Source of the DNA: Euglena gracilis
Lineage: Eukaryota > Euglenida > Euglenophyceae > Euglenales
Length of the DNA stretch: 64,000 nt
Direction: 5' to 3'
NCBI GenBank assembly: GCA_039621445.1
Contig: CP154955.1
Span: 14,447,307 to 14,511,306, forward strand
The notes below the pieces were generated by a model. That model was not told the origin of the DNA. It searched no databases and saw only the letters and a program-made list of their open reading frames with translations. A program made the position numbers and the translations under genes. Shown in pieces: positions 45,120 to 53,996 of the stretch. Within the stretch, counting starts at the first letter, position 1. Each line of letters opens with the position of its first letter.

Positions 45120-48100
45120 TTCCTTTTTGGGGGGTCCCAGAAAATTTGGAATCCTCGTTTTTGGTTACCTGGAGCCTCCAGGGAGGCTCCAGGGAGGCTG
45201 GTTACCTGAGCCTCCCTGGAGCCTCCTGGAGGCTCCCAAAAAGGGAGCCTCCCTGGAGGCTGGTTACCTGAGGAGCCTCCTGGAGCCTCCCTGGAGCCTC
45301 CTGGAGCCTCCCTGGAGCCTCCGGCAGGTAACCAATTTTGTACACAGGCCATGTTCGACCCTCCACCTCTACATCCGCTATATATTTACACACACAAATC
45401 ACGTTTGCCCGTTTGCTATTTACGCCATGTCCGCCATTTGCGGAATTGGTTGAAAACCATTTATCCATTCGCCACAAAAACGCCATTTCCACCTGATTTT
45501 GTTTTTACCGTTTACCCGTTTGCTATTTACGCCTTGTCCGCCAAACTTTGTCCACACAAAAGGATGTTGTTATTGGGGAGCAGGGGAGGGGGGAGGGGGG
45601 TAGGGGGGAGAGGGGAAGGGGGTGGGGGGAGGGGGGGGGTCCGGGGGAGGGGGGCGGGGGGGGGGAGGGGGCCGCAGGACCCCTCCCCCGGCCCCCCTCC
45701 CCCCCCCGCCCTCGTAATGGGAGGCTGGGAGGCAACATAGAGCTTAATTGAAACCGAAAATGAATTTTTTTTGGCCAGAATTGTACCTAAATCATTTACC
45801 GTGCAAAAAAGGGTCACGTGAAATCCAAAGTGGTGTTCATTTGGCTGTGCCTGGGGGGGGGGGGGCGACCCATCTTGGCTTCTTGGCAAAATGTTGCATA
45901 TTTTTTTCTAATTTGGTCTATTTTGATTTGAGACAAGATGCCGTGGACACAGATGCTGGACAAGATGCAGATGCTGGACAAAATGCAGACACTGGACAAG
46001 ATGCAGATGCTGGACAAGATGCAATGGTTGCAGATGCTGGACAAGATGCAGACACTGGACAAGATGCAGACACTGGACAAGATGCAGTGGTTGCAGATGC
46101 TGGACAAGATGCGAGATGCAGACACCGGACAAGATTCAAATGCTAGTCAAGATGCAGATGTTGTCCATATGTTTCACATCTCTTCTTCTTGTGCCTCGCT
46201 GTGCCTGCATTATCCCATTATCCATGTCACATTCCCGGCGAGCAACTGCTGATTGATGCATTCTGAGTCTACAACACCACAGATTGCATCACAGCACACC
46301 ACCTGTCCCACTGTCGGCCTGTGCGCAAAACTGGTTACCTGAGCCTCCCTGGAGCCTCCATGGAGGCTCCCCTCCAGGGAGGCTCCAGGGAGGCTGGTTA
46401 CCTGAGCCTCCCTGGAGCCTCCCTGGAGGCTCCCTAAAAGGGAGCCTCCCTGGAGGCTGGTTACCTGAGCCTCCCTGGAGCCTCCTTGGAGCCTCCCTGG
46501 AGCCTCCAGTAGGTAACCTCCAGGGCAGGATTCCATTTTTGTGGTAAACCCCTTTTTGGGGGGGTCATTTCCACTGTTCCAAAACAAGTCAGTCACTAGC
46601 CACCCCCTCCCAGTAGGGGTGTGGTCAATTCCCCCTGCTGCTGGGAGGGGTTGCCGGGTCCGATGGCCTCTGCATCCCCGGCCCCTCCCCAGGGGCCGGC
46701 CAGCCCGTGCGCGTCACGGGGCACAGTTTGGGTGGCGCGGTGGCCCCAATCGTGGGCCTGAAGCTGCGGAAGCGCGGTGCGCCGTTTTCTCGGACAGCCT
46801 TCCCACCTGGAGTGACTGAGAGCCCACAAAGAAAAACATATCATATCATCATGGATGCCATCGTGAACCATATTATACCATATATCATATCGGTATACTA
46901 TATTATATATTATTATCATGTATCATTATATATATATATATATATATATGCAAACACACACACACACATATCATATCATATTATATATATGATATATTAT
47001 ATATATCATATATATGATATATATACCATACCATACCATATGAAACCAATCTTGTCCATGCTCACTGCCCTTGGAACGAGAACCTGTCAGCTCCCTACTC
47101 CTGCCCAACCTGCCATGATGGCCTGCAACGTTGACCAGGTCAATGATACCCACCAATCTGTCAGCTTTCGAAATCCTTCTTACTCCCTGTGACTTTCTCC
47201 TGAATGGCACCATCATCTGGCTCCATATCGGGGGGGGGGGGCTCAATTTGAGCAAACCCACTGGGGTGCTTTATATTGGGGGTTAATGTTTGGGGTGAGG
47301 GCTTTTTTTGTATTTGGGGGGGTCTAAGAAGTTGTCGTGGATTTTTTACATGTCAGTGGTTTTCTTTTTTGAGTTGGTTTGCTGCTGAAGCCTTTTGTGT
47401 TTGCTTGTTTTTGCTCCTGTTCCTGGATCGAGGATGGTGGAATTCATGGTTTGGGTGTGGCGGCAAAGGAGTGAAGAAATTTTTAATTAGAGAAAGGCAT
47501 ACCGAAATGGAATGTGAAAACTGTTTGGCAATGGTTTAAAGAAGGCAAATAAGATGTGTGAGAGCAAGGCATGGGTTTCGGCTGCAGTTCCACGGCTATT
47601 ATGTGTGGTTCTTGTTACCGGATCAATGTCAGTGTCCCATCAGCTGTCCTACTGGTGGGTGCGGCCCAGGGTACAACGTCACGGCTGTGGTCACGTTCGG
47701 TGCGCCAAAGTTCACGGATGCGGACGGGGCACGGCAGTTGGCCGCGGAGGCCTTCCCCCTTCTGCGGGTCACCTGGTGGGACGCCCAGAGCCTTGACGCC
47801 CCCCCCCCCGGAGAACTGGATGGTTCTTTGTTGTGGTTGCAGCTCCAATACAAGCTGCCACAGCTCCACTGTATATATTTATATGTGTATATATAGTATG
47901 CATACACTGTAGAAAAAATACACATATATCCATATATATGGATATGTACATATATGTACGTATATATACATATATATACATATATCTGTACACACACACA
48001 CACATATATATATATATCCAATAGGTGTGTGTGTGTGTTCCAATATATGCCTTCCAATCCTCCACCGTGCGTTCCCGGAAGTCACCGACTGGATTCGTCT

Positions 48101-49545
48101 TTCAACAATCTTCATTTTGGGTTTGTCCTGGTTCGATTCCCAAATGGGCGTGAATCAGCCAGTGTCTGGAAGAGAGAAATTCTTCGCACGTACGTTGCCA
48201 ACAATACCCCCCCCCCGGCGGCCCTGAAGACAATTGATTTTGTGGTCAAAGGCAGTCGCATTGACCAAACGTTCAACATGTCTTCACTCTTCGGCGAGAA
48301 ATACATATGCCGCACGCACAAAGTGCATATGCCACACGCATGGGAAGCATGTGCAGTGGTGATTGATGTGCGTGTTCGGCTGGCCGGTTGGCTGAAGGAT
48401 GGGTGGGTGTGGATGGGTGGATGGGTGGGTTTGTGCGCAGTTTTTGGTGGTGTCCGATGCCGAGGCTCTGCCCGGAGACCCCGTCCCCGCATTCCCGCCA
48501 ATGGACGCGTACAGCCAGGCAGGCCCCGAGGTGGAATGGAATCACCGCTTGGTGTTGTGAAAAAACTGGCTGGATGCAAAATGATGTATTCATTCCGGCA
48601 CTCTGAAATGATAAGTTGAAAATGCAATGGTAAAGGTCCTCTGCTGGTCAATGTGCTGGGGGAGGTTGAATGGGTGTCTGGCAGTCCCTTAGAAAGTGTT
48701 TCCCCTTGCGCACCATTTTCACCCTGATTTAGGTCCTCCTCCGCAATGGAACCCCAGATTTTGAATACCTCACCGCCGCACAAGCGATGTCTCACGATGA
48801 GAATTCAGGTGTGTGACCTGAATTGTTGAAAGAAACAGAACAGCTCGCTGGCCTCCAAAGTTTCCTCGCTTTTTCTTTTCCTTTGTTTACGACTTCCAAC
48901 AACTCTGATGGCAGCTGCCGGCATGGACTGGTACTAAAAATTTAGCAAAATGAACTCAAATGAGATAAAAAAGCAGGGATACATTTTTGAGCACCAGAGA
49001 AATTGTACAAGCTGGCCAGTGATTTTCAGTTACCCTCCCCTCCGGGCCCCCGGGTGAATTTAAGGGATCTTGTTTTCCATTTATTTGTGTTCCATTTGTG
49101 TTGATTTCAATTTCATTTATTGTGGGACGGGGGTCCCAGCCCCACCCCCATTCCGCCACAGACCACTTCTTCAACGACCTCCCGTACCGCAAAAGCCACC
49201 GCATGCTGAACTACCTCCACCAGGTCGCCCTCCGCCTGCCGACCCCCGACCCGGCCCTGGACGCTGCCCTGGCCGAGCTGTTGGCCACGGAGCAGGCTTC
49301 TTTTTCACTCAGTAGACCCGGGGGAGGGTGGGTGGATGGTCCGCCCCAATAGGGGTCCCACGCCGGCCTCCTGGAATGGCCTCCCTTAGATGGCCCACTT
49401 CTTGGGGAGTCCCCCCGCCCCCGGGACGGGAGGGTGGCGGAGCCCCCCGGGGTCTTAAAAAGAAGGACAGAAGCCTGCCAGGGAGCCGTCCTGATGAGCA
49501 CCACCCCGCACGTGGCGCTCAACGCACCCGCCATGTTCCCCTGCG
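37309..49545 (+). CDS. Lipase copy A: secreted Cys-rich class 3 lipase, at least 14 exons
   Basis: Predicted to hydrolyse acyl-ester lipids outside the cell or in the secretory route. Order: hydrophobic leader (exon 1), cysteine-rich region (exons 1-3), helix (exon 4), VFDNRS strand region (exon 5), then the alpha/beta-hydrolase landmarks HRGF (exon 8), GHSLGG nucleophile elbow (exon 9), VTFGAPKF (exon 10), GDPVP catalytic Asp (exon 11) and SHRMLNYL catalytic His (exon 13). The family is Lipase_3, the branch with FGxPK and LLPP..GPEV motifs. Phases agree at nearly every assigned junction, and each of exons 1-12 has a counterpart in copy B. Open points are the exon 7-8 junction, a non-GT donor after exon 5, and the true end: exon 14 finishes in phase 1, so at least one more exon is expected. 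Same-strand spacing and similarity to copy B indicate tandem duplication. Confidence 0.85.
37866..37959 (+). CDS. Lipase A exon 2: cysteine-rich
   Basis: Begins after CTGATAG in phase 0: VSAGGCPSWYERVEE, then HCSFLGPYSEHCCPS. It aligns with copy B GGCPSGYREV...KCFFLGPNSEYCCPA; all four cysteines are conserved. Ends in phase 1 at CCCTCAG|GTCCCT. Confidence 0.82.
38696..38806 (+). CDS. Lipase A exon 3: cysteine-rich, ends at a TIR element
   Basis: After CCCCACAG the frame reads VTCPAPTPPTGWEVGADCRR and then FYNKDADTCPVRCGPGR, with four cysteines. Phase 1 to phase 1. The donor GGGCCGGG|GTGTAC lies 17 bp before the terminal inverted repeat of the element at 38,823-39,282. Most of this exon is missing in copy B. 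Confidence 0.82.
38823..39282. mobile_element. Terminal-inverted-repeat element in intron 3 of copy A
   Basis: The left end CAGGGTTTGATATAAGGA (38,836-38,853) and right end TCCTTATATCGAACCCTG (39,254-39,271) are complementary and extend outward with mismatches. Inside are two direct ~75-bp blocks (GTTTAGGTGGGG, C run, CTCCTGGCCCGCAGGGAGGG, TCCGGACC) at about 38,868-38,942 and 39,172-39,250, plus GGCGCTT(T/C)GCGCC hairpins at 39,018 and 39,113. No coding capacity. Related ends occur at 41,770 and 59,163. Confidence 0.8.
39283..40089. other. Rest of intron 3, copy A
   Basis: T-run-rich sequence (39,585-39,680) and a C run at 39,691-39,706. Nothing coding. The acceptor for exon 4 is CCCCTTCAG at 40,081-40,089. 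Confidence 0.6.
40090..40154 (+). CDS. Lipase A exon 4: helical segment
   Basis: Reads ADFPTLLLYALRCFATYSPR SQ in copy B's frame (VDFAALLLHALRSDAAYGSS QE). Such a segment opens the Lipase_3 fold (A...L..A..AY). Phase 1 to phase 0; donor TCGCAG|GTGTGC. Confidence 0.8.
40369..40477 (+). CDS. Lipase A exon 5: VFDNRS strands, GC donor
   Basis: After CACCGACAG: IESGNFSANVPVFDNRS, then RTYVAGNSTLFVDYWRD. Exactly 109 nt, as in copy B. N-x-S/T sequons (NRS, NST; FSANVP has none) are conserved with copy B (NRS, NSS). Where copy B has AACG|GTACAA, copy A has GATG|GCACTC, so this intron would use a GC donor or be shifted. Confidence 0.8.
40501..40558. repeat. TG/CG microsatellite just after exon 5
   Basis: (TG)n-(CG)4-(TG)n, about 57 bp, 24 bp downstream of the exon 5 donor. 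Alternating purine-pyrimidine DNA of this kind can adopt Z-form. Confidence 0.95.
40584..40628 (+). CDS. Lipase A exon 6: PTQWVAIHA
   Basis: After CCCTGCCAG the frame reads VVEGLLPTQWVAIHA in the phase left by exon 5. Copy B has CLPAQWVSIQP at the matching place, and both end in CAG|GC (CATGCAG|GCGTGG; CAGCCAG|GCTTGA), a GC donor conserved between paralogues. Phase 1 to phase 1. Confidence 0.65.
40629..44115. other. Intron 6 of copy A
   Basis: Holds a ~125-bp tandem duplication with TTCGAGTGCCC...AACCTCATCTGTGTC (40,845-41,075), CCCCATACCC runs, G runs (41,610-41,700), TTTTGGCCA-type degenerate repeats (42,160-42,475), and a copy (42,880-43,160) of a repeat present inverted at 52,880-53,120. 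A 37-bp open stretch after TGCAG at 42,086 reads GVDFVGGTFSDAG but has no copy B partner. Confidence 0.6.
42880..43160 (+). repeat. Dispersed repeat, inverted partner in copy B intron 3
   Basis: Ordered words TTACAAACCC, CCACCAACCAAAC, AAACCACCCAAAAACTGATT, GCCAATTTAGGGGTTTC and GGATTTTCACCAACAAT are found in reverse complement at 52,880-53,120. So the same repeat inserted in opposite orientations in the two paralogues, at different introns. Confidence 0.8.
44116..44177 (+). CDS. Lipase A exon 7: LFLGPA...DFNVPLDYDEQ
   Basis: After GCTCCAG, in the phase left by exon 6: VLFLGPALAQDFNVPLDYDE Q. Position and pattern match the F-R-G-T...D-W..N-L segment that forms the oxyanion strand in class 3 lipases, but here R-G-T is replaced by L-G-P. 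Copy B exon 7 (STIGNSWLLTGL) is the counterpart. The 3' boundary is unresolved: no GT in phase 0; CTG|GA or GAGCAGG|GC are possible. Confidence 0.5.
44404..44485 (+). CDS. Lipase A exon 8: HRGF
   Basis: Reads DEVVGLMLHRGFLRHATAVL DHLPALLG. H-R-G-F is the conserved motif after the first strand in Lipase_3. The start here (after GCCCTGAG) mirrors copy B; an alternative acceptor, TTGCACAG at 44,343, would add an in-frame 20 residues with two more cysteines (HHACPRCPE). Ends in phase 1 at CTGG|GTGTGT. Confidence 0.8.
44983..45120. repeat. ATTT tetranucleotide microsatellite
   Basis: About 34 units of TTTA with scattered T insertions. Confidence 0.97.
45163..45333. repeat. GGTTACCTG-bounded GAGCCTCCCTG array 1
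   Basis: Modules of GAGCCTCCCTG / CAGGGAGGCTC in both orientations, punctuated by GGTTACCTG (45,163, 45,200, 45,261) and closed by CAGGTAACC (45,325). GGTTACC is a palindrome-like boundary, so the block as a whole is nearly self-complementary. Confidence 0.93.
45932..46155 (+). repeat. 18-bp minisatellite GATGCAGATGCTGGACAA
   Basis: About 12 units with two ATGGTTGCA / GTGGTTGCA interruptions. Being a multiple of three, it stays open in several frames (D-A-G-Q-D-A repeats), but this is expected for such a repeat. Confidence 0.95.
46334..46518. repeat. GGTTACCTG-bounded GAGCCTCCCTG array 2
   Basis: Same architecture as the array 1.1 kb upstream: GGTTACCTG at 46,334, 46,396 and 46,462, blocks of GGAGCCTCC and their complements, closed by AGGTAACC at 46,511. 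Confidence 0.93.
46693..46776 (+). CDS. Lipase A exon 9: GHSLGG nucleophile elbow
   Basis: After CTCCCCAG: GAGQPVRVTGHSLGGAVAPI VGLKLRKR. Ser in G-H-S-L-G is the catalytic nucleophile of class 3 lipases. 84 nt, phase 1 to phase 1; donor AAGCGCG|GTGCGC. The copy B exon is 83 nt. Confidence 0.92.
46777..47669. other. Intron 9 of copy A
   Basis: AT-rich with a TA/ATATG tract at 46,850-47,040 including a short AC run. No coding signal. Acceptor GCGGCCCAG at 47,661-47,669. Confidence 0.7.
47670..47767 (+). CDS. Lipase A exon 10: VTFGAPKFTD
   Basis: Joins exon 9 in phase 1 to give RGYNVTAVVTFGAPKFTDAD, then GARQLAAEAFPLLR. This is the strand and loop after the nucleophile helix in Lipase_3. Donor CTGCGG|GTCACC, phase 0. 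Confidence 0.9.
47768..48440. other. Intron 10 of copy A
   Basis: TATATA/ACAC-rich DNA (47,870-48,030) and ordinary sequence with an unsupported open frame (48,012-48,227). Confidence 0.65.
48441..48530 (+). CDS. Lipase A exon 11: GDPVP catalytic Asp
   Basis: After GTGCGCAG: FLVVSDAEALPGDPVPAFPP then MDAYSQAGPE. Matches the family pattern V-V..D-P-V-P.L-P-P...Y.H.G-P-E; Asp of GDPVP is the expected catalytic acid. Phase 0 to phase 0; donor CCCGAG|GTGGAA. Confidence 0.88.
48733..48808 (+). CDS. Lipase A exon 12: VLLRNGT
   Basis: After TGATTTAG: VLLRNGTPDFEYLTAAQAMS HDENS. Exactly 76 nt, as copy B exon 12 (VVLNNNTAGFQYLSAAQA). Follows G-P-E to give the GPEV(L/V)L strand. Ends in phase 1 at AATTCAG|GTGTGT. 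Confidence 0.9.
49162..49295 (+). CDS. Lipase A exon 13: catalytic His region
   Basis: After CCGCCACAG, in phase with exon 12: DHFFNDLPYRKSHRMLNYLH, then QVALRLPTPDPALDAALAEL LATEQ. The S-H-R-M-L-N-Y-L block matches D-H-x-M..Y-L, carrying the catalytic His. Strong GC3. Either a GC donor ends it at GAGCAG|GCTTCT (phase 0, joining exon 14) or the frame runs on to a TAG at 49,350-49,352. Confidence 0.85.
49482..49545 (+). CDS. Lipase A exon 14: short C-terminal exon
   Basis: After CCTGCCAG: GAVLMSTTPHVALNAPAMFP C, high GC3, donor CTGCG|GTACAC in phase 1. It fits the phase of the GC donor of exon 13. No copy B counterpart is available within the window. The gene must continue or stop in a further exon I could not place. 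Confidence 0.55.
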
Positions 49546-51933
49546 GTACACCGACACACTACACACACCATACACGGGTACAGGTCCTAAGCCACAGGCA
49601 CATGGGCGTGCGACGCAAAGTGTGCAGAGGTGTTATTTTGCCATGATGGCTTCTTTTTTTGTTGCTCCCATCCAAAAACCAGCATTGAGGGATAACTGTC
49701 GGCAACCCCTGGTCATGTCAAAGCAGATTAATTTCCCTTGTTTTGCGGTTCGTTGACGAAGGGAAGCCCAAAAATTATAAGCCCCATCCGCGTGAATTAT
49801 CCTTGCGTTTCTGCGACACCTGCTCAGCTGATCCTTTCATCGGATATGCCCCTGCTAGTCGTCTTGTCTTGTAAATTCCTAATTGGGGGTCAGTGTTTTG
49901 CTTGTTTTGGTTTTGGGGGTTTCGATCAGTTATTCTGGCATTTACGTGTCTCAGTTTTTCGTGTTTGCACCGCATCAATGAGCTGGCTTTGCCCAGGCGC
50001 ACAGAGCAGTGGTCTAGCTGGCAAACGTGCCAATCGCCACCGCACACCGCACACCGACCCACAGCTTGTCCCGTTGCTCCCCTGCCCCCGCCTCCCTCTT
50101 GCCCCGTTCACCGCCAGGCCCCTCTGCGGTGCATTAGGGCAGCAGTACCCGCGCCCCCGCTCAATTTGCGAGCCGGTTTTGTTCTTCTCCAGCCGCAATG
50201 CCCGTCTTTTGTTCAAAAAAGCATTAAGCACTCTGGCTTCAGCGATGACCCGGTTCAAGAGCAGCTGTGAGGCTAGCAACCTCTCCACATGATGCCCCCC
50301 GAAATAATACCTGGACATATTACACCGGTCCTCAGAGGGTATCTCTTTTGGGAGGTTCTCGGAACCTGTTTGCACCCTCCCCCGACCACTTGCAAGTTGC
50401 CAACTGTAACGAAGCAAAGGAAGCAGCTTCCACACAATGGCAAGCTGCTGCTAGGATTGGCCCGCCGCCCCCTTCCAACTCTGCCATTTCGCCGGGGTCA
50501 AAAAATGGGTCAAAAAATCGATTTTTCGAAAATATCTCAAGAAAACGTATATTATTTCCGGAAATGTCGGTCTGACGAAATGTACCCCCAAATGCCCTCT
50601 ATCACCCCCCATATCACCTCTATCACCCCCCATAAGCCGTTTTGGTCGCCGCCACTCCTGGCCTGTGTTCCGGCCCACTTTTGTGGCCCAAAACGACCAC
50701 TTTGGGGTGTTGTTTTAGGGCCATTTTTGCAAAATGGTCAAAACGGCTAAGTCAAAACAGGCCAAAACTGTACAAAACGGCAAACGGCCGAAAAATGGCC
50801 GTAACTCGGGTAAGGCAGTAAGTTGCGGGGAAATCAAAATACTGTTAGATGGGGCATTTTAAGGGTTTCAATTTAGTTCTCCGGACTTTTCCTTTGATTC
50901 CCACCATTTTTTGACCCAAAAACAGGGCTGAAAACGGCCGTCGCAAGCCTGCCACGCTGTTTTGGCCGTAAAGCTCTTTACCTCGCACGGGTTTTCACTG
51001 TAAAACCGAAAACGTGGCTCGGACGCTGAGGCAGAGTTATGGGAAGAAAATTTTGGTATATTTTGGTACTCATTTTCGGCACAAAACAGGTTTTCCGGGT
51101 CCGGGTGGCCAAAAAAGCATCGATTTGGGCAAAAAAAAATTCAATTTTTTCGACTTTTTTTGCCAAACTTGGAATACCCTCACCCCCCCTCAAAGTGTCC
51201 CCCCTCCCAAAGTGGCCAAAAATTTTGGCAAGTTTTGGTTCACCCTCCCCCTCAAAGTGGCCATTTTCCTTCGGCGCAAAAGGTGTCGAAGGAAAAAAAT
51301 TGACCCCCTTCCAAAGTGTCCCCCCCTCCCGGAGTGGCCATTTGGGGGTCCCACAGAGTCTTGAGGGTGGCCACTTTGAGGGGGGTGAGGGTACTGAAAT
51401 ACTTGGAATACTTGGAATGGCAGGTTTTTGTTGGTGTATCATTTTATTTGTGTATAGAAGCAAGATCACGATTTTGAACTGAAATTCGGCCCACACACAA
51501 CAGGCCCACACGCATTTTAGAAGCCTTGCAAACCCCACCCAGGAGGGTCCAGCCAGCCATCAGCCGTTTCTCGGAGGAAACTGGGGTCCCCCCCCCCTCC
51601 TGCTGGACCGGAGGGTGTCCAACTCAACCCCCCACTTGCCCTTCTCTTAATTTTGTGGGTTCAAACCAGGTTTCTTGTCAAGGCGTCCACAAAATGATCT
51701 TTTTATCATATGAAAATATTGGATCATTAATAATTGATGAGTAAATTTTCTGTGAACGAATCATTAATAATTTTGAACAAATTATGATATTTTTTCGTGA
51801 GTAAACCACGAGATGCTTCATCATGAAAATCGCAGAGAAGCGCTTGCGGTAATTCTGAGAGTCGGCACACACTGCACGCAGCACCCACATTTTCGTTTTC
51901 AGCTTTGGCCGCCATTCCGGAGCGGTCCTCCCA
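49546..51933. other. Region between copy A exon 14 and copy B
   Basis: May hold the last exon(s) of copy A, not identified. 49,926-50,435 is open on both strands with natural complexity but unrecognised. 50,480-51,060 is a dispersed repeat shared with 55,150-56,045. 51,170-51,400 is rich in AAAGTGGCCA / AAAGTGTCCC words; 51,700-51,800 is AT-rich. Confidence 0.5.
50480..51060. repeat. Dispersed repeat with GGCCAAAACGG / CGGAAATGTCG words, copy 1
   Basis: Contains CGAAAATATCTCAAGAAAAC-GTATATTATTTCCGGAAATG (inverted relative to 55,995-56,030) and GAAATCAAAATACTGTTAGA and TCTCCGGACTTTTCCTTT (same orientation as 55,570-55,800). The family is therefore rearranged, with both orientations in each locus. 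Confidence 0.8.
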
Positions 51934-52086
51934 ATGTCCCTCCCGCCCCTCCTCTCCCTCCTCTTCTTTCTTCTACTGCTTCTCTTCGTGCATCGCACGG
52001 GGGCGGTGTGGATGCCTGAAACGGAGCCGCAGGACGACCCCAGTGGCTGTTACTGGACGGGCTGCTACCTCGGTGCCCAGGGAGCT
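51934..52086 (+). CDS. Lipase B exon 1: signal peptide
   Basis: ATG at 51,934 starts MSLPPLLSLLFFLLLLLFVH, a strong hydrophobic leader, then EPQDDPSGCYWTGCYLGAQG, homologous to copy A. Donor either GGAGCT|GTGCGG (52,086, phase 0) or CTACCTCG|GTGCCC (52,072, phase 1). Confidence 0.85.
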
Positions 52087-52291
52087 GTGCGGTGCGGCGC
52101 AACTCGCCGTTCGCGTCTGTTTCGTGTTGGCGGGAGCGGTTGCGTATTGGAGGCGGCAAACCCGACGCTCCTGTAATTCGATGAGATCTGGATCTCTCCA
52201 ATTGGAATCCGCATAAAAAGGATCGCTGTTGTCATCAAATCTCGATTGTGCTGCAGTGCTTTTGCCACCCCACCGCTGTCAAACCCCCAAG

Positions 52292-52400
52292 CGGACCATT
52301 CAACGGCTCCCTGTTGGTGGCTGCCCCTCTGGGTACCGGGAAGTGACGAAGGAGAAATGCTTTTTCCTGGGGCCCAATTCAGAGTACTGCTGCCCCGCAG
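52292..52400 (+). CDS. Lipase B exon 2: cysteine-rich
   Basis: Reads RTIQRLPVGGCPSGYREVTK then EKCFFLGPNSEYCCPA. Start after CCCCCAAG; an alternative acceptor GTGCTGCAG (52,256) would add LLPPHRCQTPK in frame and pair with the phase 1 donor of exon 1. Donor CCCGCAG|GTATGT, near consensus. Confidence 0.85.
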
Positions 52401-52713
52401 GTATGTGTCTTTTTTTTTTGATTAGTGAAACTTTGTGTTTTCTCTTCGTGTGTATTCATGAACATATAAATGCAATTTATGAGCAATGATTAAATGTGGG
52501 CTTTTTGTTTGTGGGACCCCCTGGGAGTTCCACAAGACTAACCAGCTGTTTTGCCCCAAGCCCAGGGCACAGGATTTAGCGCCATTTCGCCAAAATTATT
52601 TTATCATTTTTTCCGACGCGTTCTTCCACAATTCGCTGATTCATACTCTCGTCCAGTCGCCCGATTCCGAGCACAGAGCTGCAGCCTCCTCCTGTCTCTT
52701 CCGCTCGCCACAG

Positions 52714-52737
52714 TGACGTGCCTGGCCCCCACCCAGA
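52714..52737 (+). CDS. Lipase B exon 3 remnant
   Basis: After CTCGCCACAG: VTCLAPTQ, matching the first 8 residues of copy A exon 3 (VTCPAPTP), then similarity stops at a T run. A weak donor CCCAGA|GTTTTT would keep phase 1, so the frame survives but about 29 residues and three cysteines are gone. Confidence 0.65.
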
Positions 52738-52879
52738 GTTTTTTTTTTGATTGGGGGGGGTTTGTCGTTACACAATGTGTCGTTGTTGAAACTGCTGAAA
52801 TACCCCTCCTCCACTTGTAAACTCCCTGGGTTTATAGGATCTGGTTTGGTTGGTCGGTCGAAGGAGGGGGGTAATGATT

Positions 52880-53120
52880 CAAGGGATTGTTGGTGAAAAT
52901 CCCCCCAAATAACCCCGAAACCCCCAAATTGACAAATTTCGACAATTTTGGTCAAAAATGGCATTTTTGGATGGTCGGTCTCAACAGATTGCCAAAAAAA
53001 TCAGTTTTTGGGTGGTTTCTGGCCAAAAAAATCGTCCCCGGCCGTTTCTTCCCCAATCATATCAGTCCAGGTTTCAGTAAGAATCAGTCAAGGTTTTGTT
53101 GGTTGGCCCGAGGGGGGGTT
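52880..53120 (-). repeat. Dispersed repeat, inverted partner of 42,880-43,160
   Basis: Lies about 140 bp after the truncated exon 3, with ATTGTTGGTGAAAATCC, GAAACCCCCAAATTG, AATCAGTTTTTGGGTGGTTT and TGTTGGTTGGCCCGAGG words. It may be connected with the loss of the rest of that exon. Confidence 0.8.
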
Positions 53121-53601
53121 TGCAAGTGGGGTTTTTTTTCAGTGGAGGGCGAGGTTTGCGTACATATTTGTTGTTAATTAATTAAAGAATCCGTTTTAAT
53201 TAAAATCTCCCGACCCAGGGTAAAATAAGAATATATGATCCGCTAAGTCACATGTGTCAACATGTGTCAGCACCTTTCAGATATGGTTTCTTGAAGTTTA
53301 AGCACCAGCAGGAGTTGAGTCGGAAGCTTCTTCCGGCGTTTTTGCAATGGCATTCTGACGCAAGAATGCAATTTTTGAATCATTTTCATTCAGGTCGATA
53401 AATTCCTCCCAGACGCAACATTTAAATAGGGATATTTTCACCGTGGTGTGGGTTTCTTCCAAAGTTAAATCGCGATTGTTTTTCCAAAAAAATCAAACAA
53501 AAATTAACCTTCTTGCCGGGCCTGCCATTGCTTTGCTAATTTGATCGTCTCTGGGCTTATCTCCATGAAGGTTTTCATTCCCCCAGGTTCCCCACCTCCA
53601 G
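53121..53601. other. Rest of intron 3, copy B
   Basis: Ordinary AT-rich DNA; no sequence like the lost part of exon 3 was found. Acceptors TTCATTCCCCCAG (53,586) and CCACCTCCAG (53,601) are both usable for exon 4. Confidence 0.6.
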
Positions 53602-53669
53602 TGGTCGACTTCGCTGCCCTCCTGCTGCATGCCCTTCGCAGTGACGCTGCTTACGGATCCAGCCAAGAG
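53602..53669 (+). CDS. Lipase B exon 4: helical segment
   Basis: VDFAALLLHALRSDAAYGSS QE, homologous to copy A exon 4. Starting at 53,587 instead would add GSPPP. Donor CCAAGAG|GTTTGT, phase 0. Confidence 0.82.
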
Positions 53670-53996
53670 GTTTGTTGCGTGTTGTGGGCAAACATCTGAG
53701 GATCCGGATTAGGTTTAGGGCTCGGATTAGGGTTAGAGTTGTAAAAAAAAATTTGTTTGCCGGTCAACTTTGCCTCTCCATACAGTGCCATTGGAGCCTG
53801 TCCACAGGCAGCCCAGCTGAGATATTGTCATGAAACAGCAGCCTGGAGGATACCCTGGCACCCTCCTGCCTTTCCTGCCACACAGCACGGGGTGGTCTGT
53901 CCCCATCCTCATGGGGTTGAAATGAAATAAATTCCTGAAAGTGGTGTGTTGCATGCTTTGTGCAGAGCTGAAGGCATATCCTGTGGTGTGCCGCAG

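Larger units (their letters stand above)
44486..46692. other. Intron 8 of copy A, repeat-filled
   Basis: Contains an ATTT microsatellite (44,983-45,120), two GGTTACC-bounded GAGCCTCC arrays, a G-rich tract (45,580-45,710) and an 18-bp minisatellite (45,932-46,155). Nothing coding assigned. Confidence 0.7.

Noticed and set aside
45938-46146. Protein with D-A-G-Q-D-A hexapeptide repeats
   Set aside because: An 18-bp minisatellite is open in several frames by default, and it lies in an intron between well-supported exons.
48100-48170. tRNA gene suggested by GGTTCGATTCC at 48,129
   Set aside because: The word matches a B box, but the flanks cannot form a T stem or acceptor stem and no A box is at the right distance.
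49926-50435. 169-codon minus-strand gene between the lipases
   Set aside because: Both strands are open, composition is low-complexity in part, and no motif or splice structure supports either.
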